Positions 35,580-44,902 of a stretch of DNA of 64,000 bases are shown in pieces; positions within the stretch are counted from its first letter, which is position 1, and every line of letters starts with the position of its first letter. The stretch is from JAWKWH01 sp041397625. GTDB taxonomy: Bacteria > Pseudomonadota > Alphaproteobacteria > Rhizobiales > Rhizobiaceae. The DNA is taken from assembly GCA_041397625.1 (NCBI GenBank), contig JAWKWH010000007.1, forward strand, positions 7,526 to 71,525, written 5' to 3'. The notes beneath the pieces are model-generated. The model made no database searches. It was not told where the DNA came from and saw only the letters and a list, made by a program, of their open reading frames with translations. The position numbers were made by a program, and so were the translations under genes.

Positions 35580-35741
35580 TGTTCCAGCGATTAGCGTCAA
35601 TTCCCGCGCCTGTCCAACCTTCTGTGGACGATGTCGCGGCAAGATCTTTCGAAGCGGCGGTTTCAACCAAGCGTTAACCATCGATGTTTACGGTTCGGTA
35701 AAGATTTGCGCGGCGCCGGATGTGCCGTGCCGCCGGTTCGG

Positions 35742-37490
35742 ATGCGTATGGCAGTTTTCGGAACCAGACACGGATGGAGAAGCCTGAGCCGCGGCCTGGC
35801 GCCGGCGGCCCTGGCTTGCTGTTTGCTGTCGTCTGTCGCAGTCGCCCAGGACAACACCGACCCCGACGGCGGTGAGGAGCGCGGTCTCAACCAGTCGCTG
35901 CTCGACCGCCTGTCCCTTGCCGCCCGGCGCACCACGCTCGACAGCGCCACCCGGCCCGAGGAACCCGAGGAAAAGGGGTTCCAGGCGCCGGAATACGAAC
36001 CTGTGAGCGAGGGCGCTGAGACGGGTGACGAAGAGCGGTCGCGCCGTAACGGCGAGGCGGTCAGCATATTCGACCTCAACCGCGACAATCCTTTCGCTCG
36101 CGACCGGTCGTCCGGGGAAAGGCCCGTACGGCGGCAACGCCGGAGCGCCGGCGGCGACGAGCGGGCGCTGACCACGCGCGACCGCATCGAGGCGGAACGT
36201 TCGGGCGAAAGCGCGACGAGACCGGACGAGGAAGCAATCACCGGCACCGTGCCCGCCGAACGCGTCGACGCACTCGACGAGGAGCGCAATACCGCCGCCG
36301 ATCCGAGCGGCGAACCCACCGGTGCGATCGAGGGCCTCGACCGGGAAGCCGAGGACGATCCCTACGCGGCGCTCGGTATCAGGGCCGGAAGCTTCCTCCT
36401 TTATCCCGAACTGGAGCAGGGCCTTTCCTGGTCCTCCAATGCCGATTCGAGCGCCGGCGGCGGCGAGGCCGTTCTGTCGGAAACCACGCTGCGGCTAAAC
36501 GCCGAGTCGGACTGGTCGCGCCATGCCGCCCGCATTGCCGCGTTCGGTACGTTCAGGAAATCGGTTTCCGGCGCAGACGTGTCGGAGCCCTCCGGCGGCG
36601 TCGAGGCCGATCTGCGGCTTGATCTGGTGAACGGTTTCACCGCCATTGCCGGCGTCGAATACCGGGTTGCGCCGGAAACGGCCGCTTCCGCAGTCGTCAT
36701 TCCGGGAACGGTGGAGCAGCCCCTGCTGCACACGCTCTCCGGTTCGCTCGGCATCGCGCGCGGCGAGGGCAAGCTGCGGCTTGCAGCGACCGGCAATGTC
36801 GAGCGACTGATCTATGGCGATGCCGATCTCGGCGGCGGCATGGTCCTGTCGCAAAGAGAGCGCAATTCCACTCTGGCGACACTGACGCTGCGCACCGGAT
36901 ACGAGGTATCGCCGGCGATTGTGCCGTTTGTCGAGGCGGAGATCGGAAGGCGCGTTTACGACATGCGCCTCGATACCGCCGGCTATGCCCGCTCCGCCGA
37001 TCGCTACGGCGTGCGTGCCGGCGTCGAACTCGATCTCGGCGACAAGCTGACCGGCGAGATCGCCGCCGGCTGGGTGCGCGAGAAGCCCGACGACGACCGT
37101 CTTGCGGCGATCGAGGGCCTGAGCGCGCTGGCGGCACTCTCCTGGTCGCCGATGCGCGGCACAACAGTCAGTCTCGACGCTTCGACGACGATAGAGACAA
37201 CGACGCAGCCGGGCGCATCGGGCTCGATCCTCTATGACGCCAGTCTCGGCGTCGAGCGCCGGATCAGGGCAAACCTGACCGGCAACCTTACGGCCGGGCT
37301 CGGCTATCGCGATTTCTCCGGCACCGGCGACCGCGACGTGCTGTTCGATGTCGAGGCCGGCCTGACGTGGTGGCTGAACCGCAATTTCGGCATTACCGGC
37401 CGGGCGCGCCACGAATTCATCGATTCCAACGTTGCCGGGCGAGATTCGGAGACAACCAGCGTATTTCTGGGCGTGCGCCTGCGCCGCTGA
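35742..37490 (+). CDS. Outer-membrane beta-barrel protein (BBP-like)
   Basis: A 582-residue protein with signal peptide (GLAPAALACCLLSSVAVAQ), a charged, low-complexity N-terminal part (about residues 30-210, rich in Glu, Arg and Asp) and a C-terminal barrel of alternating strands ending FLGVRLRR. The barrel portion (YPELEQGLSWSSNADSSAGG onward) matches the outer-membrane beta-barrel proteins next to polysaccharide genes. It lies between kdsD and galU, both supplying precursors for surface polysaccharide. Function is inferred from context only. Confidence 0.75.
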   Translation: MRMAVFGTRHGWRSLSRGLAPAALACCLLSSVAVAQDNTDPDGGEERGLNQSLLDRLSLAARRTTLDSATRPEEPEEKGFQAPEYEPVSEGAETGDEERSRRNGEAVSIFDLNRDNPFARDRSSGERPVRRQRRSAGGDERALTTRDRIEAERSGESATRPDEEAITGTVPAERVDALDEERNTAADPSGEPTGAIEGLDREAEDDPYAALGIRAGSFLLYPELEQGLSWSSNADSSAGGGEAVLSETTLRLNAESDWSRHAARIAAFGTFRKSVSGADVSEPSGGVEADLRLDLVNGFTAIAGVEYRVAPETAASAVVIPGTVEQPLLHTLSGSLGIARGEGKLRLAATGNVERLIYGDADLGGGMVLSQRERNSTLATLTLRTGYEVSPAIVPFVEAEIGRRVYDMRLDTAGYARSADRYGVRAGVELDLGDKLTGEIAAGWVREKPDDDRLAAIEGLSALAALSWSPMRGTTVSLDASTTIETTTQPGASGSILYDASLGVERRIRANLTGNLTAGLGYRDFSGTGDRDVLFDVEAGLTWWLNRNFGITGRARHEFIDSNVAGRDSETTSVFLGVRLRR

Positions 37491-37496
37491 CGGCAT

Positions 37497-38390
37497 TCAG
37501 TCGCCTGCTTCCAGATGTGCGCGCATCACCGGTACGATCTGTTCGCGTATCGCCGGATCGGCCATGGCAAATGCCAGATTGGCCTCGATGAAACCGGCCG
37601 GCGTGCCGCAATCGTAGGTGTGACCCTGGTAGTGATAGCCGAAGAAGGATTGCTGGTGGCTCAGTGCCAGCATGGCGTCGGTAAGCTGGATTTCGTTGCC
37701 GGCGCCGCGTTCGTGACGACCGAGGATGCCGAAGATTTCCGGTTGCAGGATGTAGCGTCCGTTGATGAACAGGTTTGACGGCGCGGTGCCCGGCGCGGGT
37801 TTCTCCACCATCTCGGTGATCTCGAAACCGATATGGGTGTCGGCGCCCTTGCCGACGATGCCGTAGCGGTGGGTTTCGGCCGGATCACAGGCCTCGACCG
37901 CGACGATGTTGTTGCCGGTGTTCTCGAACAGTTCGACCATGGCGCGCGTGCAGTTCTGGTCTGGCGGCATGATCATGTCGGGAAGCAGCAGCGCGAAAGG
38001 CTCGTTACCCACCAGTTCGCGCGCGCACCATACTGCGTGGCCGAGCCCAAGCGGCTCCTGCTGGCGCGTATAGCTCGTCTGTCCGGGCTGCGGCTGCAAT
38101 TCGCGCAACCGACCGAGTTCCGCCGTCTTGCCGCGTTTATCCAGCGTGTCGTAGAGCTCGAACTGGATGTCGAAATGATCCTCGATCACGGTCTTGTTGC
38201 GGCCGGTAACGAAGATGAAATGCTCGATACCTGCTTCGCGCGCCTCGTCGACCACATACTGGATCACCGGCTTGTCGAGCACGGTCAGCATTTCCTTCGG
38301 CACCGCCTTTGTCGCGGGGAGGAACCGCGTCCCCAACCCCGCCACAGGAAATACCGCCTTGCGTATCTTGGTCATCGGTTGGTCGTCCAC
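37497..38390 (-). CDS. galU: UTP-glucose-1-phosphate uridylyltransferase
   Basis: A 297-residue nucleotidyltransferase. N-terminal nucleotide-binding motif AVFPVAGLGTRFLPATKAVP, PKEMLTVLDKPVIQYVVDEA and FVTGRNKTVIEDHFD are the GalU signatures, and EKPAPGTAPSNLFINGRYIL holds the active-site Lys. It makes UDP-glucose, which feeds surface polysaccharides and is a possible donor for gpgS at 10378. Met6 (38375) is an alternative start. Confidence 0.97.
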   Translation of the reverse strand: MDDQPMTKIRKAVFPVAGLGTRFLPATKAVPKEMLTVLDKPVIQYVVDEAREAGIEHFIFVTGRNKTVIEDHFDIQFELYDTLDKRGKTAELGRLRELQPQPGQTSYTRQQEPLGLGHAVWCARELVGNEPFALLLPDMIMPPDQNCTRAMVELFENTGNNIVAVEACDPAETHRYGIVGKGADTHIGFEITEMVEKPAPGTAPSNLFINGRYILQPEIFGILGRHERGAGNEIQLTDAMLALSHQQSFFGYHYQGHTYDCGTPAGFIEANLAFAMADPAIREQIVPVMRAHLEAGD

Positions 38391-38563
38391 TCCGCTTGGC
38401 CGACATCTTCACGCCGGAATTGATATCTACTGAATTCCCGGTCCGGCGGGAATCTTGCCGCCGACGATGCTATCTATATGGCGGCGAATTGATGGTCCAT
38501 GGTAAACCAAATCCTAACGGCATTGGGCGAGATTGCAGTCCGGGTTTCATCACGGAGACGACC

Positions 38564-39790
38564 ATGTTCGCACTGACGTCGAAAATTCGGCAAAACGGGC
38601 TGGCGCTTCTGGCGGCACTTGCCGTCATCGCCATAGCCGGCACGGCGCCGGCCAACGCCGATGCGGGCTTTCGCAAATGGGTTTCAAGCTTCCGCGCCAC
38701 GGCGGCGAAGTCGGGCATCAATAAAGCCACATTCGACCGCGCCTTCGCCGATGTCACGGCGCCGGATCCAGAGGTGTTGGAGAAGGCGCGCACGCAGCCG
38801 GAATTCAAGGCTCCCGTCTGGCAGTATTTCGACAACCGGGTGCACGAGGACTCGATTACCACAGGCCGCAAGATGGCGCGCAAGTGGAAGCCGTGGCTGA
38901 GCAAGATCGAAAACCGCTACGGTGTCAGCCGCTACATACTGCTCGCGATCTGGTCGATGGAGACCAACTATGGCGAAATCCTCAAGAACGACAGGGTGAT
39001 GCGCAATGTCGTGCGGTCGCTGGCGACGCTAGGCTATGCCGATCGTCGCAGGGCCAAGTTCGCCCGCCAGCAACTGGTGGCGGCACTCAAGATCCTGCAG
39101 CGCGGCGACATCGATGTCCGTCATCTGGAAGGTTCCTGGGCGGGCGCCATGGGACACACGCAATTCATTCCCACCAGTTACCAGGCTTATGCCGTCGACA
39201 TGGATGGCGACGGTCGCCGCGACATATGGAACTCGGTGCCTGACGCACTGGCAACCGCCGCCAACCTGCTGCGCAAGAACGGCTGGCAATCCGGCAAGAC
39301 CTGGGGCTACGAGGTGACGCTGCCCGGCGGCCGCAAGTTTCCGGGCGGCTCCATGTCGATTTCCAAGTGGAATTCGATCGGCGTCGAGCGGGCGAACGGC
39401 AAGGCGTATCCCCGTGGCGGCGACAATGCCGTGCTGAAAGTGCCCGAAGGTCGCGCCGGACCGGCTTTCCTGGTGACGAAGAACTTCTTCGTGCTCAAGC
39501 GCTACAACAATGCGGACAAATATGCGCTTGCCGTCGGCCTGCTTGCAGACGAGATTGCCGGCTATGGCGGGTTGGCCCGCGACTGGAACAGGCCGTTCAC
39601 CAAGCTGAGTTTCGCCGAAAAGCAGGAACTGCAGAAACATCTGCTTGCGCTTGGCTACTATGACGGCGAAATCGACGGTAAGATCGGCTCGGGATCGCGC
39701 GATGCGATCAAGCGCTTCCAGGCCCGCGCAGGCATGGAACAGACGGGCCATCCGAGCAAGGAAGTGTTGAACGCGATCAAGAGGCGTTGA
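38564..39790 (+). CDS. Lytic murein transglycosylase (MltB-like) with peptidoglycan-binding domain
   Basis: A 408-residue exported enzyme: signal peptide (LALLAALAVIAIAGTAPANA), SLT_2/MltB catalytic domain with the catalytic Glu in WSMETNYG and the downstream SWAGAMGHTQFIPTSYQAYA block, and a C-terminal PG_binding_1 domain (LSFAEKQELQKHLLALGYYD). It cleaves glycan strands to form anhydromuramyl ends. GGAG lies nine bases before ATG 38564; the longer frame from 38309 is unlikely. Confidence 0.93.
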   Translation: MFALTSKIRQNGLALLAALAVIAIAGTAPANADAGFRKWVSSFRATAAKSGINKATFDRAFADVTAPDPEVLEKARTQPEFKAPVWQYFDNRVHEDSITTGRKMARKWKPWLSKIENRYGVSRYILLAIWSMETNYGEILKNDRVMRNVVRSLATLGYADRRRAKFARQQLVAALKILQRGDIDVRHLEGSWAGAMGHTQFIPTSYQAYAVDMDGDGRRDIWNSVPDALATAANLLRKNGWQSGKTWGYEVTLPGGRKFPGGSMSISKWNSIGVERANGKAYPRGGDNAVLKVPEGRAGPAFLVTKNFFVLKRYNNADKYALAVGLLADEIAGYGGLARDWNRPFTKLSFAEKQELQKHLLALGYYDGEIDGKIGSGSRDAIKRFQARAGMEQTGHPSKEVLNAIKRR

Positions 39791-39799
39791 CGGATATTC

Positions 39800-40990
39800 A
39801 TGGATGGCGTGTTGAAACATCTGTCAGGCCTTCTGACCGTGATCGCGGTCATGCTGGCCGTCGCGCTGCCCGAACCTTTCGTCGCGCCGGCGGCCGCGCA
39901 GGAAAGCGGCAACATCTTCCAGCGGCTTTTCCGCTCTAATCGCAAGGAGAAGCGGATCAGGGTGAAGCGCGTGATCGAACGCAGCCAGCCCGCCAAGAGA
40001 CGCAAGAGCCGCAGAACGGAGATTGCCAGCCCGCCGCCGGTCGAGACCGAGAAGCTCGACAATGCGCGCGTGGTGCTCGTTGCCGGCGATTTTCTCGCGG
40101 GCGGCCTGGCAGACGGGCTCGAGACGGCGTTTGCCGGTTCACCCGGCGTCCGCATCATCAAGCGCAACAGCGGCTCTTCCGGCATTGTTCGCGACGACTA
40201 TTACGATTGGCGCGAAAGGCTTCCCGAATTCCTCGACAGCGACAAACCGAGCGTCGTCGTCATCATGATCGGCGCCAATGACCGCCAGGATTTCCGCACC
40301 ACGACTCCGCGTCTGAAACGTCGTTCCGACGGCTGGCAGAAAGAGTACGAAGCCCGCGCGTTGGCGTTGGCGCGCCTGACGGCGGACCGCAATATCCCGC
40401 TCGTCTGGGTGGGCATGCCGTCTTTCCGCTCCTCCGCCATGTCCTCGGACATGGTCGCCTTCAACGATATCTACCGCCGCGTGGCGTCGACCGTGAGCGG
40501 CACGTTTGTCGATATCTGGGAGGGCTTCGTCAACGAAAGCGGAGCCTATACGACATCGGGTCCGGACATCAACGGCCAACCGGCCCGCCTGCGTGCGGGC
40601 GACGGCATCAATGTCACGCGCGCCGGCTATCGCAAGATGGCGTTTTACGCTGAAAAGCCGTTGCGCAAACTGTTGGGCGACGCGACGTCGCCGGATATCG
40701 GCGTACTCGGTCCGGAAAACCTGCCGGCGTTGAAGCTCGATCCGCTGAATTCGCCGCGGATCGATCGCACGCCTCCGGTCGCCCTCGACGATCCGGATCT
40801 CGACGGCGGCGAACGCCTGCTCGGCGAGACCGTCGAGGTCGAAGCCGAGACGGCCGCGACACCTGCCGATCGGCTGGCGATCGACGGGCTGGCCGGGCCG
40901 GCAAGTCCGGGCCGCGCGGACGACTTCACCTGGCGGCCGGCGCCCAAGGAGCCCACGGATACCGGCAAGACCGGTGCAACGAAACCCTGA
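39800..40990 (+). CDS. DUF459 SGNH-hydrolase-fold protein
   Basis: A 396-residue exported protein, nine bases after the transglycosylase gene and probably in one operon with it. After a signal/anchor (TVIAVMLAVALPEPFVAPAAA) and a basic region comes the DUF459 SGNH fold: block I reads VAGDFLAGGLADGL and block III MIGANDRQD. The usual nucleophile Ser after GD is Phe here, and the C-terminal block reads DGINVTRAGY where Asn stands at the usual His position. It may be a non-catalytic, cell-wall-associated member. The last 70 residues are Pro/Glu-rich. Confidence 0.82.
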   Translation: MDGVLKHLSGLLTVIAVMLAVALPEPFVAPAAAQESGNIFQRLFRSNRKEKRIRVKRVIERSQPAKRRKSRRTEIASPPPVETEKLDNARVVLVAGDFLAGGLADGLETAFAGSPGVRIIKRNSGSSGIVRDDYYDWRERLPEFLDSDKPSVVVIMIGANDRQDFRTTTPRLKRRSDGWQKEYEARALALARLTADRNIPLVWVGMPSFRSSAMSSDMVAFNDIYRRVASTVSGTFVDIWEGFVNESGAYTTSGPDINGQPARLRAGDGINVTRAGYRKMAFYAEKPLRKLLGDATSPDIGVLGPENLPALKLDPLNSPRIDRTPPVALDDPDLDGGERLLGETVEVEAETAATPADRLAIDGLAGPASPGRADDFTWRPAPKEPTDTGKTGATKP

Positions 40991-41011
40991 TCGACCTTGG
41001 CCGCCGAGATC

Positions 41012-41776
41012 ATGCCCGAAACTGAAAAAGGCGTGTTGCGACCGCTCGACGACGATGCGATCGGCCTCGCCAGGACGCTTTTGCGTACGGCTCGCTACGG
41101 CGCGCTTGCCACGCTCGATCCGCAGTCGGGGGCGCCGCAGGCAAGCCGTACTGCCACTGCGACCGATACCGACGGTGCGCCAGTGATCCTGATATCCAGG
41201 CTGGCGCCCCATACCACGGCTCTCGAAGCGGATCCGCGCTGTTCCCTGCTTGTGGGCGAACCCGGCAAGGGTGATCCGCTGGCCCATCCGCGTATCACGC
41301 TTGCCTGCGTGGCCAAGAGGCTCGACCGCGACGGGGAAGCGGGCAGACGCGCCAGACGCCGCTATCTGAACCGCCACCCGAAGGCCGCGCTCTACGCGGA
41401 TTTCGCCGACTTTTCCTTCTTCCGTCTCGACGTGCTTTCCGCCGGCCTGAATGGCGGCTTTGCGCGCGCCTATGTTCTGGGGCGCGATGACCTTCTGCTG
41501 GCGGCCGACGCAAGCGCGGCAATCGCCGAAGCCGAGCAATCGGCGGTCGATCACATGAATAAAGATCATGCCGGCGCCGTGGCATTATTGGCAGGTGAAC
41601 AGGCGGCGAAGGGCTGGAAACTGACCGGCGTCGATCCGGAGGGTTTCGACCTGGCGCGTGGCGATCTCGTGCGCCGTGTCCTCTTCACCGAGCCACTCGC
41701 CGGGCCGCAGTCGATCCGTGATACCTTCGTCGGCCTGGTGAAGGCGGCCCGCGCATGTACGAACCCATCCGGATAA
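41012..41776 (+). CDS. HugZ-like haem-utilisation / flavin-reductase-fold protein
   Basis: A 254-residue cytoplasmic protein with an N-terminal pyridoxamine-phosphate-oxidase-like FMN-binding split barrel (RTARYGALATLDPQSGAPQA, ILISRLAPHTTAL) and a C-terminal DUF2470 domain (AVDHMNKDHAGAVALLAGEQ). This pair is seen in HugZ-type proteins involved in haem use. The chosen start is ATG 41012; a TTG at 40997 is possible. Its 3' end overlaps the SpoU gene by 22 bases. Confidence 0.88.
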   Translation: MPETEKGVLRPLDDDAIGLARTLLRTARYGALATLDPQSGAPQASRTATATDTDGAPVILISRLAPHTTALEADPRCSLLVGEPGKGDPLAHPRITLACVAKRLDRDGEAGRRARRRYLNRHPKAALYADFADFSFFRLDVLSAGLNGGFARAYVLGRDDLLLAADASAAIAEAEQSAVDHMNKDHAGAVALLAGEQAAKGWKLTGVDPEGFDLARGDLVRRVLFTEPLAGPQSIRDTFVGLVKAARACTNPSG

Positions 41777-42606
41777 CCGATCCCGGCGATGCGCGCATCG
41801 CCGCCTATCGCGACATACGCGAACGCGATCTCGTCGGCCGTCACGGCCGTTTCGTCGCCGAGGGCAGGGTGGTGCTGCGCGCGCTCCTGCAAAGCGATGC
41901 GTTCGAAACCGAATCGGTGCTCGTGCTGGAAAACCGCGTAGCCGGTCTTGCCGGGGAACTGGCGCTGAAACCGGAAGGCGTTCCGCTTTACGTCGCGTCG
42001 GGCGACGTGTTCGATGCGATAGCCGGGTTTCCCATGCATCGCGGTATTCTGGCGATCGGTCGCCGCCCCATGGCGCGACAGGCGCGCGGTCTCCTGCCTC
42101 CCGGCGACCGAAACGGTCTGCTCGTCGCCTGCGTCGGTATCGCCAACCATGACAATATCGGCGCGATTTTCCGCAACGCCGCTGCCTTCGGCGTCGATGC
42201 GGTCATTCTGGATGAAACCTGCTGCGATCCGCTCTACCGCAAGGCTTTGCGCGTATCGGTGGGCGCCGTGCTGAAAGTACCGTTTTCGCACGGAGGATCC
42301 GGCGGCGAGATCGTCAAGCTGCTTGCGGAGGCGAAGATCGAAGCGCTGTCGATGTCGCCTTCGGGCGGGCGTCTCATCGACGCGGTCGAACCCGGCGGCA
42401 GGAAGGCGATCGTTCTCGGTACGGAAGGTGAGGGGCTGCCGAAGGACGTTCTCGCCGCGACCGATCCCGTCCGTATCGCCATGACGCCGGGTTTTGACAG
42501 CCTCAACGTTGCCGCCGCGTCGGCGATTGCGCTGCACCATCTGGCACTGGCGAAGAACCGCTCTGGGCCGTATCGAAATGTCGTCGTCTATTCGGCGCCC
42601 GTGTGA
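41755..42606 (+). CDS. SpoU/TrmH-family RNA 2'-O-methyltransferase
   Basis: A 283-residue SPOUT methyltransferase with an N-terminal substrate-binding part and the three SpoU motifs: motif 1 NHDNIGAIFRNAAAFGVDAV, motif 2 VLGTEGEGLP, motif 3 GFDSLNVAAASAIALHHL. It would methylate a ribose in tRNA or rRNA using S-adenosylmethionine. It overlaps the HugZ-like gene upstream (22 bases) and, on the opposite strand, the 3' end of the coiled-coil gene (19 bases). Confidence 0.95.
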   Translation: MYEPIRITDPGDARIAAYRDIRERDLVGRHGRFVAEGRVVLRALLQSDAFETESVLVLENRVAGLAGELALKPEGVPLYVASGDVFDAIAGFPMHRGILAIGRRPMARQARGLLPPGDRNGLLVACVGIANHDNIGAIFRNAAAFGVDAVILDETCCDPLYRKALRVSVGAVLKVPFSHGGSGGEIVKLLAEAKIEALSMSPSGGRLIDAVEPGGRKAIVLGTEGEGLPKDVLAATDPVRIAMTPGFDSLNVAAASAIALHHLALAKNRSGPYRNVVVYSAPV

Positions 42607-43838
42607 TGAGCCGAGAGGGCTGCCTCGCGCAATGCCCTGACGCGGTCGGCGATGCTGGCGGCACGGCCATTGGAACCGTTTGCGCCTTTGCCGTCGCGAA
42701 TGATCCTGGAGATCTCCGAGTTGGGTCCATCGAGGAGCGCGGTCAGATTGACCAGTTCGGCGGCGAGGTGGTTGATCTGGGTGCGCAGCTCCGCGTTTTC
42801 CCGCTGTTCGTCGCCGCGCTCCGGCGCGCCGGGCTTGGTGCGGATCTCTTCGCCTGACTTTAGCCGGCGGTTCTCTGCCACAACCTTGCGCAACCGGTCT
42901 TCCAGATGCGCTCGGTCCTTCTCGAGTTGCGTCACCTTTGCCTCAAGCTCGGTCATGGCCTCATCATCCATGGCACCCTCACTGCGTCCAGTCCCAAACT
43001 TGACCTGCAGTTTGGCGAGTTTCGTTTCCGTGGCGTCGAGGTTCTGGCGCAGGCCGGTTTCCGTCGCGGTAACCTGCTTCAACTTCTCCTTGAAGCGGGC
43101 GAGTTCCTTTTCACGACGATCGAGCCGGTCCTCCGCATCCGAAAGTGCCGCCACCATGCGATCGAGTTTCTTTTCAAGCCCGCTGATCTTCTTGTCGCGC
43201 AGTTGCAGTCCGCGGTCGGAAATATTGAGATCCGCCGACATCTCACGCATCTGCGCCTCGGCCTCGTCGCGCTGCAGCTTGACCGCGTCCATTTCTTCCG
43301 ACAGCTTTTCAAGCTGCGCCTCGCGGGCCACCAGGTCGATCTGGCGATTGCTGGATACGATCCGGGCTTCGTCGAGCAGACGCGACACGTGATCATGCTC
43401 GGCGATCTTGACTTCGATCTGATCGCAGGCGCTTGCAAGTTCGGCCGACAGATCGGCATTTCGGCCTTTCTGGTCCTCCATATCGGCGCGCAGCTCGCGA
43501 AGGTCCGACTCCAGTCCGGCGATGATCTCTGCCTGCTCGTCATTTTCCTGGTTGAGTTGCCGTATGTCCTCGATGCGCCGGCTGATATCGGCCTGTTGGG
43601 CTACCGATTTCTCGTTGAGCGCCTTGTTTCTGATCTCCACGCGCCGGATTGCCATGGCGTATTCGGCCTGGTCCTGGTCCCTTTCGGCCTTAAGCTCGTT
43701 GAGCGACAATGGCACCGAAGCCTCAATGCGACGGCGGGTCAGGGCGACGGCCCGGCGCCAGATGGCCGGTGCGATCATCAGCGCGATCAGGGTCGCGGAC
43801 AGAAAGCCAAGCAGCAGAAACAGGATGGATTGAACCAC
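42588..43838 (-). CDS. Membrane-anchored coiled-coil protein
   Basis: A 416-residue protein with one N-terminal TM helix (SILFLLLGFLSATLIALMIA) and a long charged coiled coil covering most of the rest (for example AQQADISRRIEDIRQLNQEN, KLQRDEAEAQMREMSADL, LEAKVTQLEKDRAHLEDRL). Orthologues of this type occur in Hyphomicrobiales with no assigned function; a scaffold at the envelope is plausible. Its 3' end overlaps that of the convergent methyltransferase gene. Confidence 0.8.
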   Translation of the reverse strand: MVQSILFLLLGFLSATLIALMIAPAIWRRAVALTRRRIEASVPLSLNELKAERDQDQAEYAMAIRRVEIRNKALNEKSVAQQADISRRIEDIRQLNQENDEQAEIIAGLESDLRELRADMEDQKGRNADLSAELASACDQIEVKIAEHDHVSRLLDEARIVSSNRQIDLVAREAQLEKLSEEMDAVKLQRDEAEAQMREMSADLNISDRGLQLRDKKISGLEKKLDRMVAALSDAEDRLDRREKELARFKEKLKQVTATETGLRQNLDATETKLAKLQVKFGTGRSEGAMDDEAMTELEAKVTQLEKDRAHLEDRLRKVVAENRRLKSGEEIRTKPGAPERGDEQRENAELRTQINHLAAELVNLTALLDGPNSEISRIIRDGKGANGSNGRAASIADRVRALREAALSAHHTGAE

Positions 43839-43939
43839 GGGTGAATCCAGTAACAGCGACGATCACGAAATTTTTCGCGATTGTCGCATGCTGGCGGGTG
43901 TTGATCCAGTGTTCCGCGTCACATACTTCGCATTAGTAT

Positions 43940-43971
43940 TAAAAACGCCCGCCGCGGACAGGCGACGGGCG
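43940..43971 (-). terminator. Rho-independent terminator of eipA
   Basis: CGCCCGTCGC (43971-43962 read on the minus strand) pairs with GCGGCGGGCG (43955-43946) across a six-base loop with one G-T pair, followed by TTTTT. It lies 30 bases past the stop of the DUF1134 gene. Confidence 0.85.
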
Positions 43972-44000
43972 CAGGTTAGCGGAAATTCGCCGCGACCGGC

Positions 44001-44585
44001 TCAGAACGGATTCCAGGTCGGCTTCGACGTAACCTTCAGATAGCCGAGATTGACGCCGAGCCTGGCGCCGACGCCGGTGCGCACCGGGACCAGCAGCACG
44101 TCGTGGTTCTTCAACACGTTGAAGCCGAGGCCGGCCACCACATAGGCCGATCCGGCCACGCCGGCGTAGCGCTTGTAGAGCGAATCGATCGCATCGAGAT
44201 TGTAGACAAGGATCATCAGCCGCGATCCGTTGGCGCCGAAATCCCAACCGATTGACGGTCCTTGCCAGAATACCTTGTGGTCGCCCGCATTCTTCGTAAA
44301 GAGCGTGCCTTCGCCATAGGTCAGGCCGCCCACGATCGCGCCGGCGCCCTCCTCGCCCAGGACGTAGCCGTTGGGAAGGCCGTAGGACGAGAAGATGCGC
44401 TCCACTACGGTGGCGAGGCCGCCCGAGGCGGCGCCGAAGAATTTGTGGCCGGAATCGACGATCTCCTGCGCGGAGTAGGTGTCGTCGGCGCGCGCCGCGT
44501 TCGGGTGGACCGCGATCAGGCCGATAAGCGTCAGTGTCATGGCCGCAATCCCGGCCAGGCGGCGCAATGAAAGCTTGGGCGTCAT
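44001..44585 (-). CDS. eipA: EipA/DUF1134 envelope integrity protein
   Basis: A 194-residue periplasmic protein of the DUF1134 family named EipA in Brucella, needed for envelope integrity. Signal peptide (LAGIAAMTLTLIGLIAVHPN), then EIVDSGHKFFGAASGGLATV and GYVLGEEGAGAIVGGLTYGE as family blocks. ATG 44585 has GGAG nine bases upstream, whereas ATG 44594 would sit against that site. The gene is under CtrA-linked regulation in relatives and here lies next to chpT. Confidence 0.9.
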   Translation of the reverse strand: MTPKLSLRRLAGIAAMTLTLIGLIAVHPNAARADDTYSAQEIVDSGHKFFGAASGGLATVVERIFSSYGLPNGYVLGEEGAGAIVGGLTYGEGTLFTKNAGDHKVFWQGPSIGWDFGANGSRLMILVYNLDAIDSLYKRYAGVAGSAYVVAGLGFNVLKNHDVLLVPVRTGVGARLGVNLGYLKVTSKPTWNPF

Positions 44586-44902
44586 GATGTGCATCTCCGT
44601 GCCGATCTCGTGAACAGGGCCGCTCGGGTGGGCCCCCGAAGGGGTCCGTGCGGACTGTCAATGATGTGGTAACGCTAATGCGTAATCCTTTTTCAACCAT
44701 TAATGTTCGTATTTACCGGTGCCGGAAAAGAGACGATTGATGGGCGATTTCGTGGCGCTTCGGCGCTCGACGCGGGTCGGCCACATTCGGTTTCTTGCCG
44801 GAGGCGGGACAGCCATGTATCGATTTTGGAGGGGGTAGGCGCGATTCGGCATCGCGCAACTGCTTCCCCGCGCGAAGAGCGATATCTCAGGAGCAAAGGC
44901 CT
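44586..44902. other. Divergent promoter region of eipA and chpT
   Basis: About 317 bases without a credible gene. The T-rich stretch around 44680-44710 is the most promoter-like part. No full CtrA box (TTAA-N7-TTAAC) was found by eye. Confidence 0.5.

Noticed and set aside
40139..41569. 476-residue minus-strand frame over DUF459 and HugZ genes
   Set aside because: Shadow of two real plus-strand genes.
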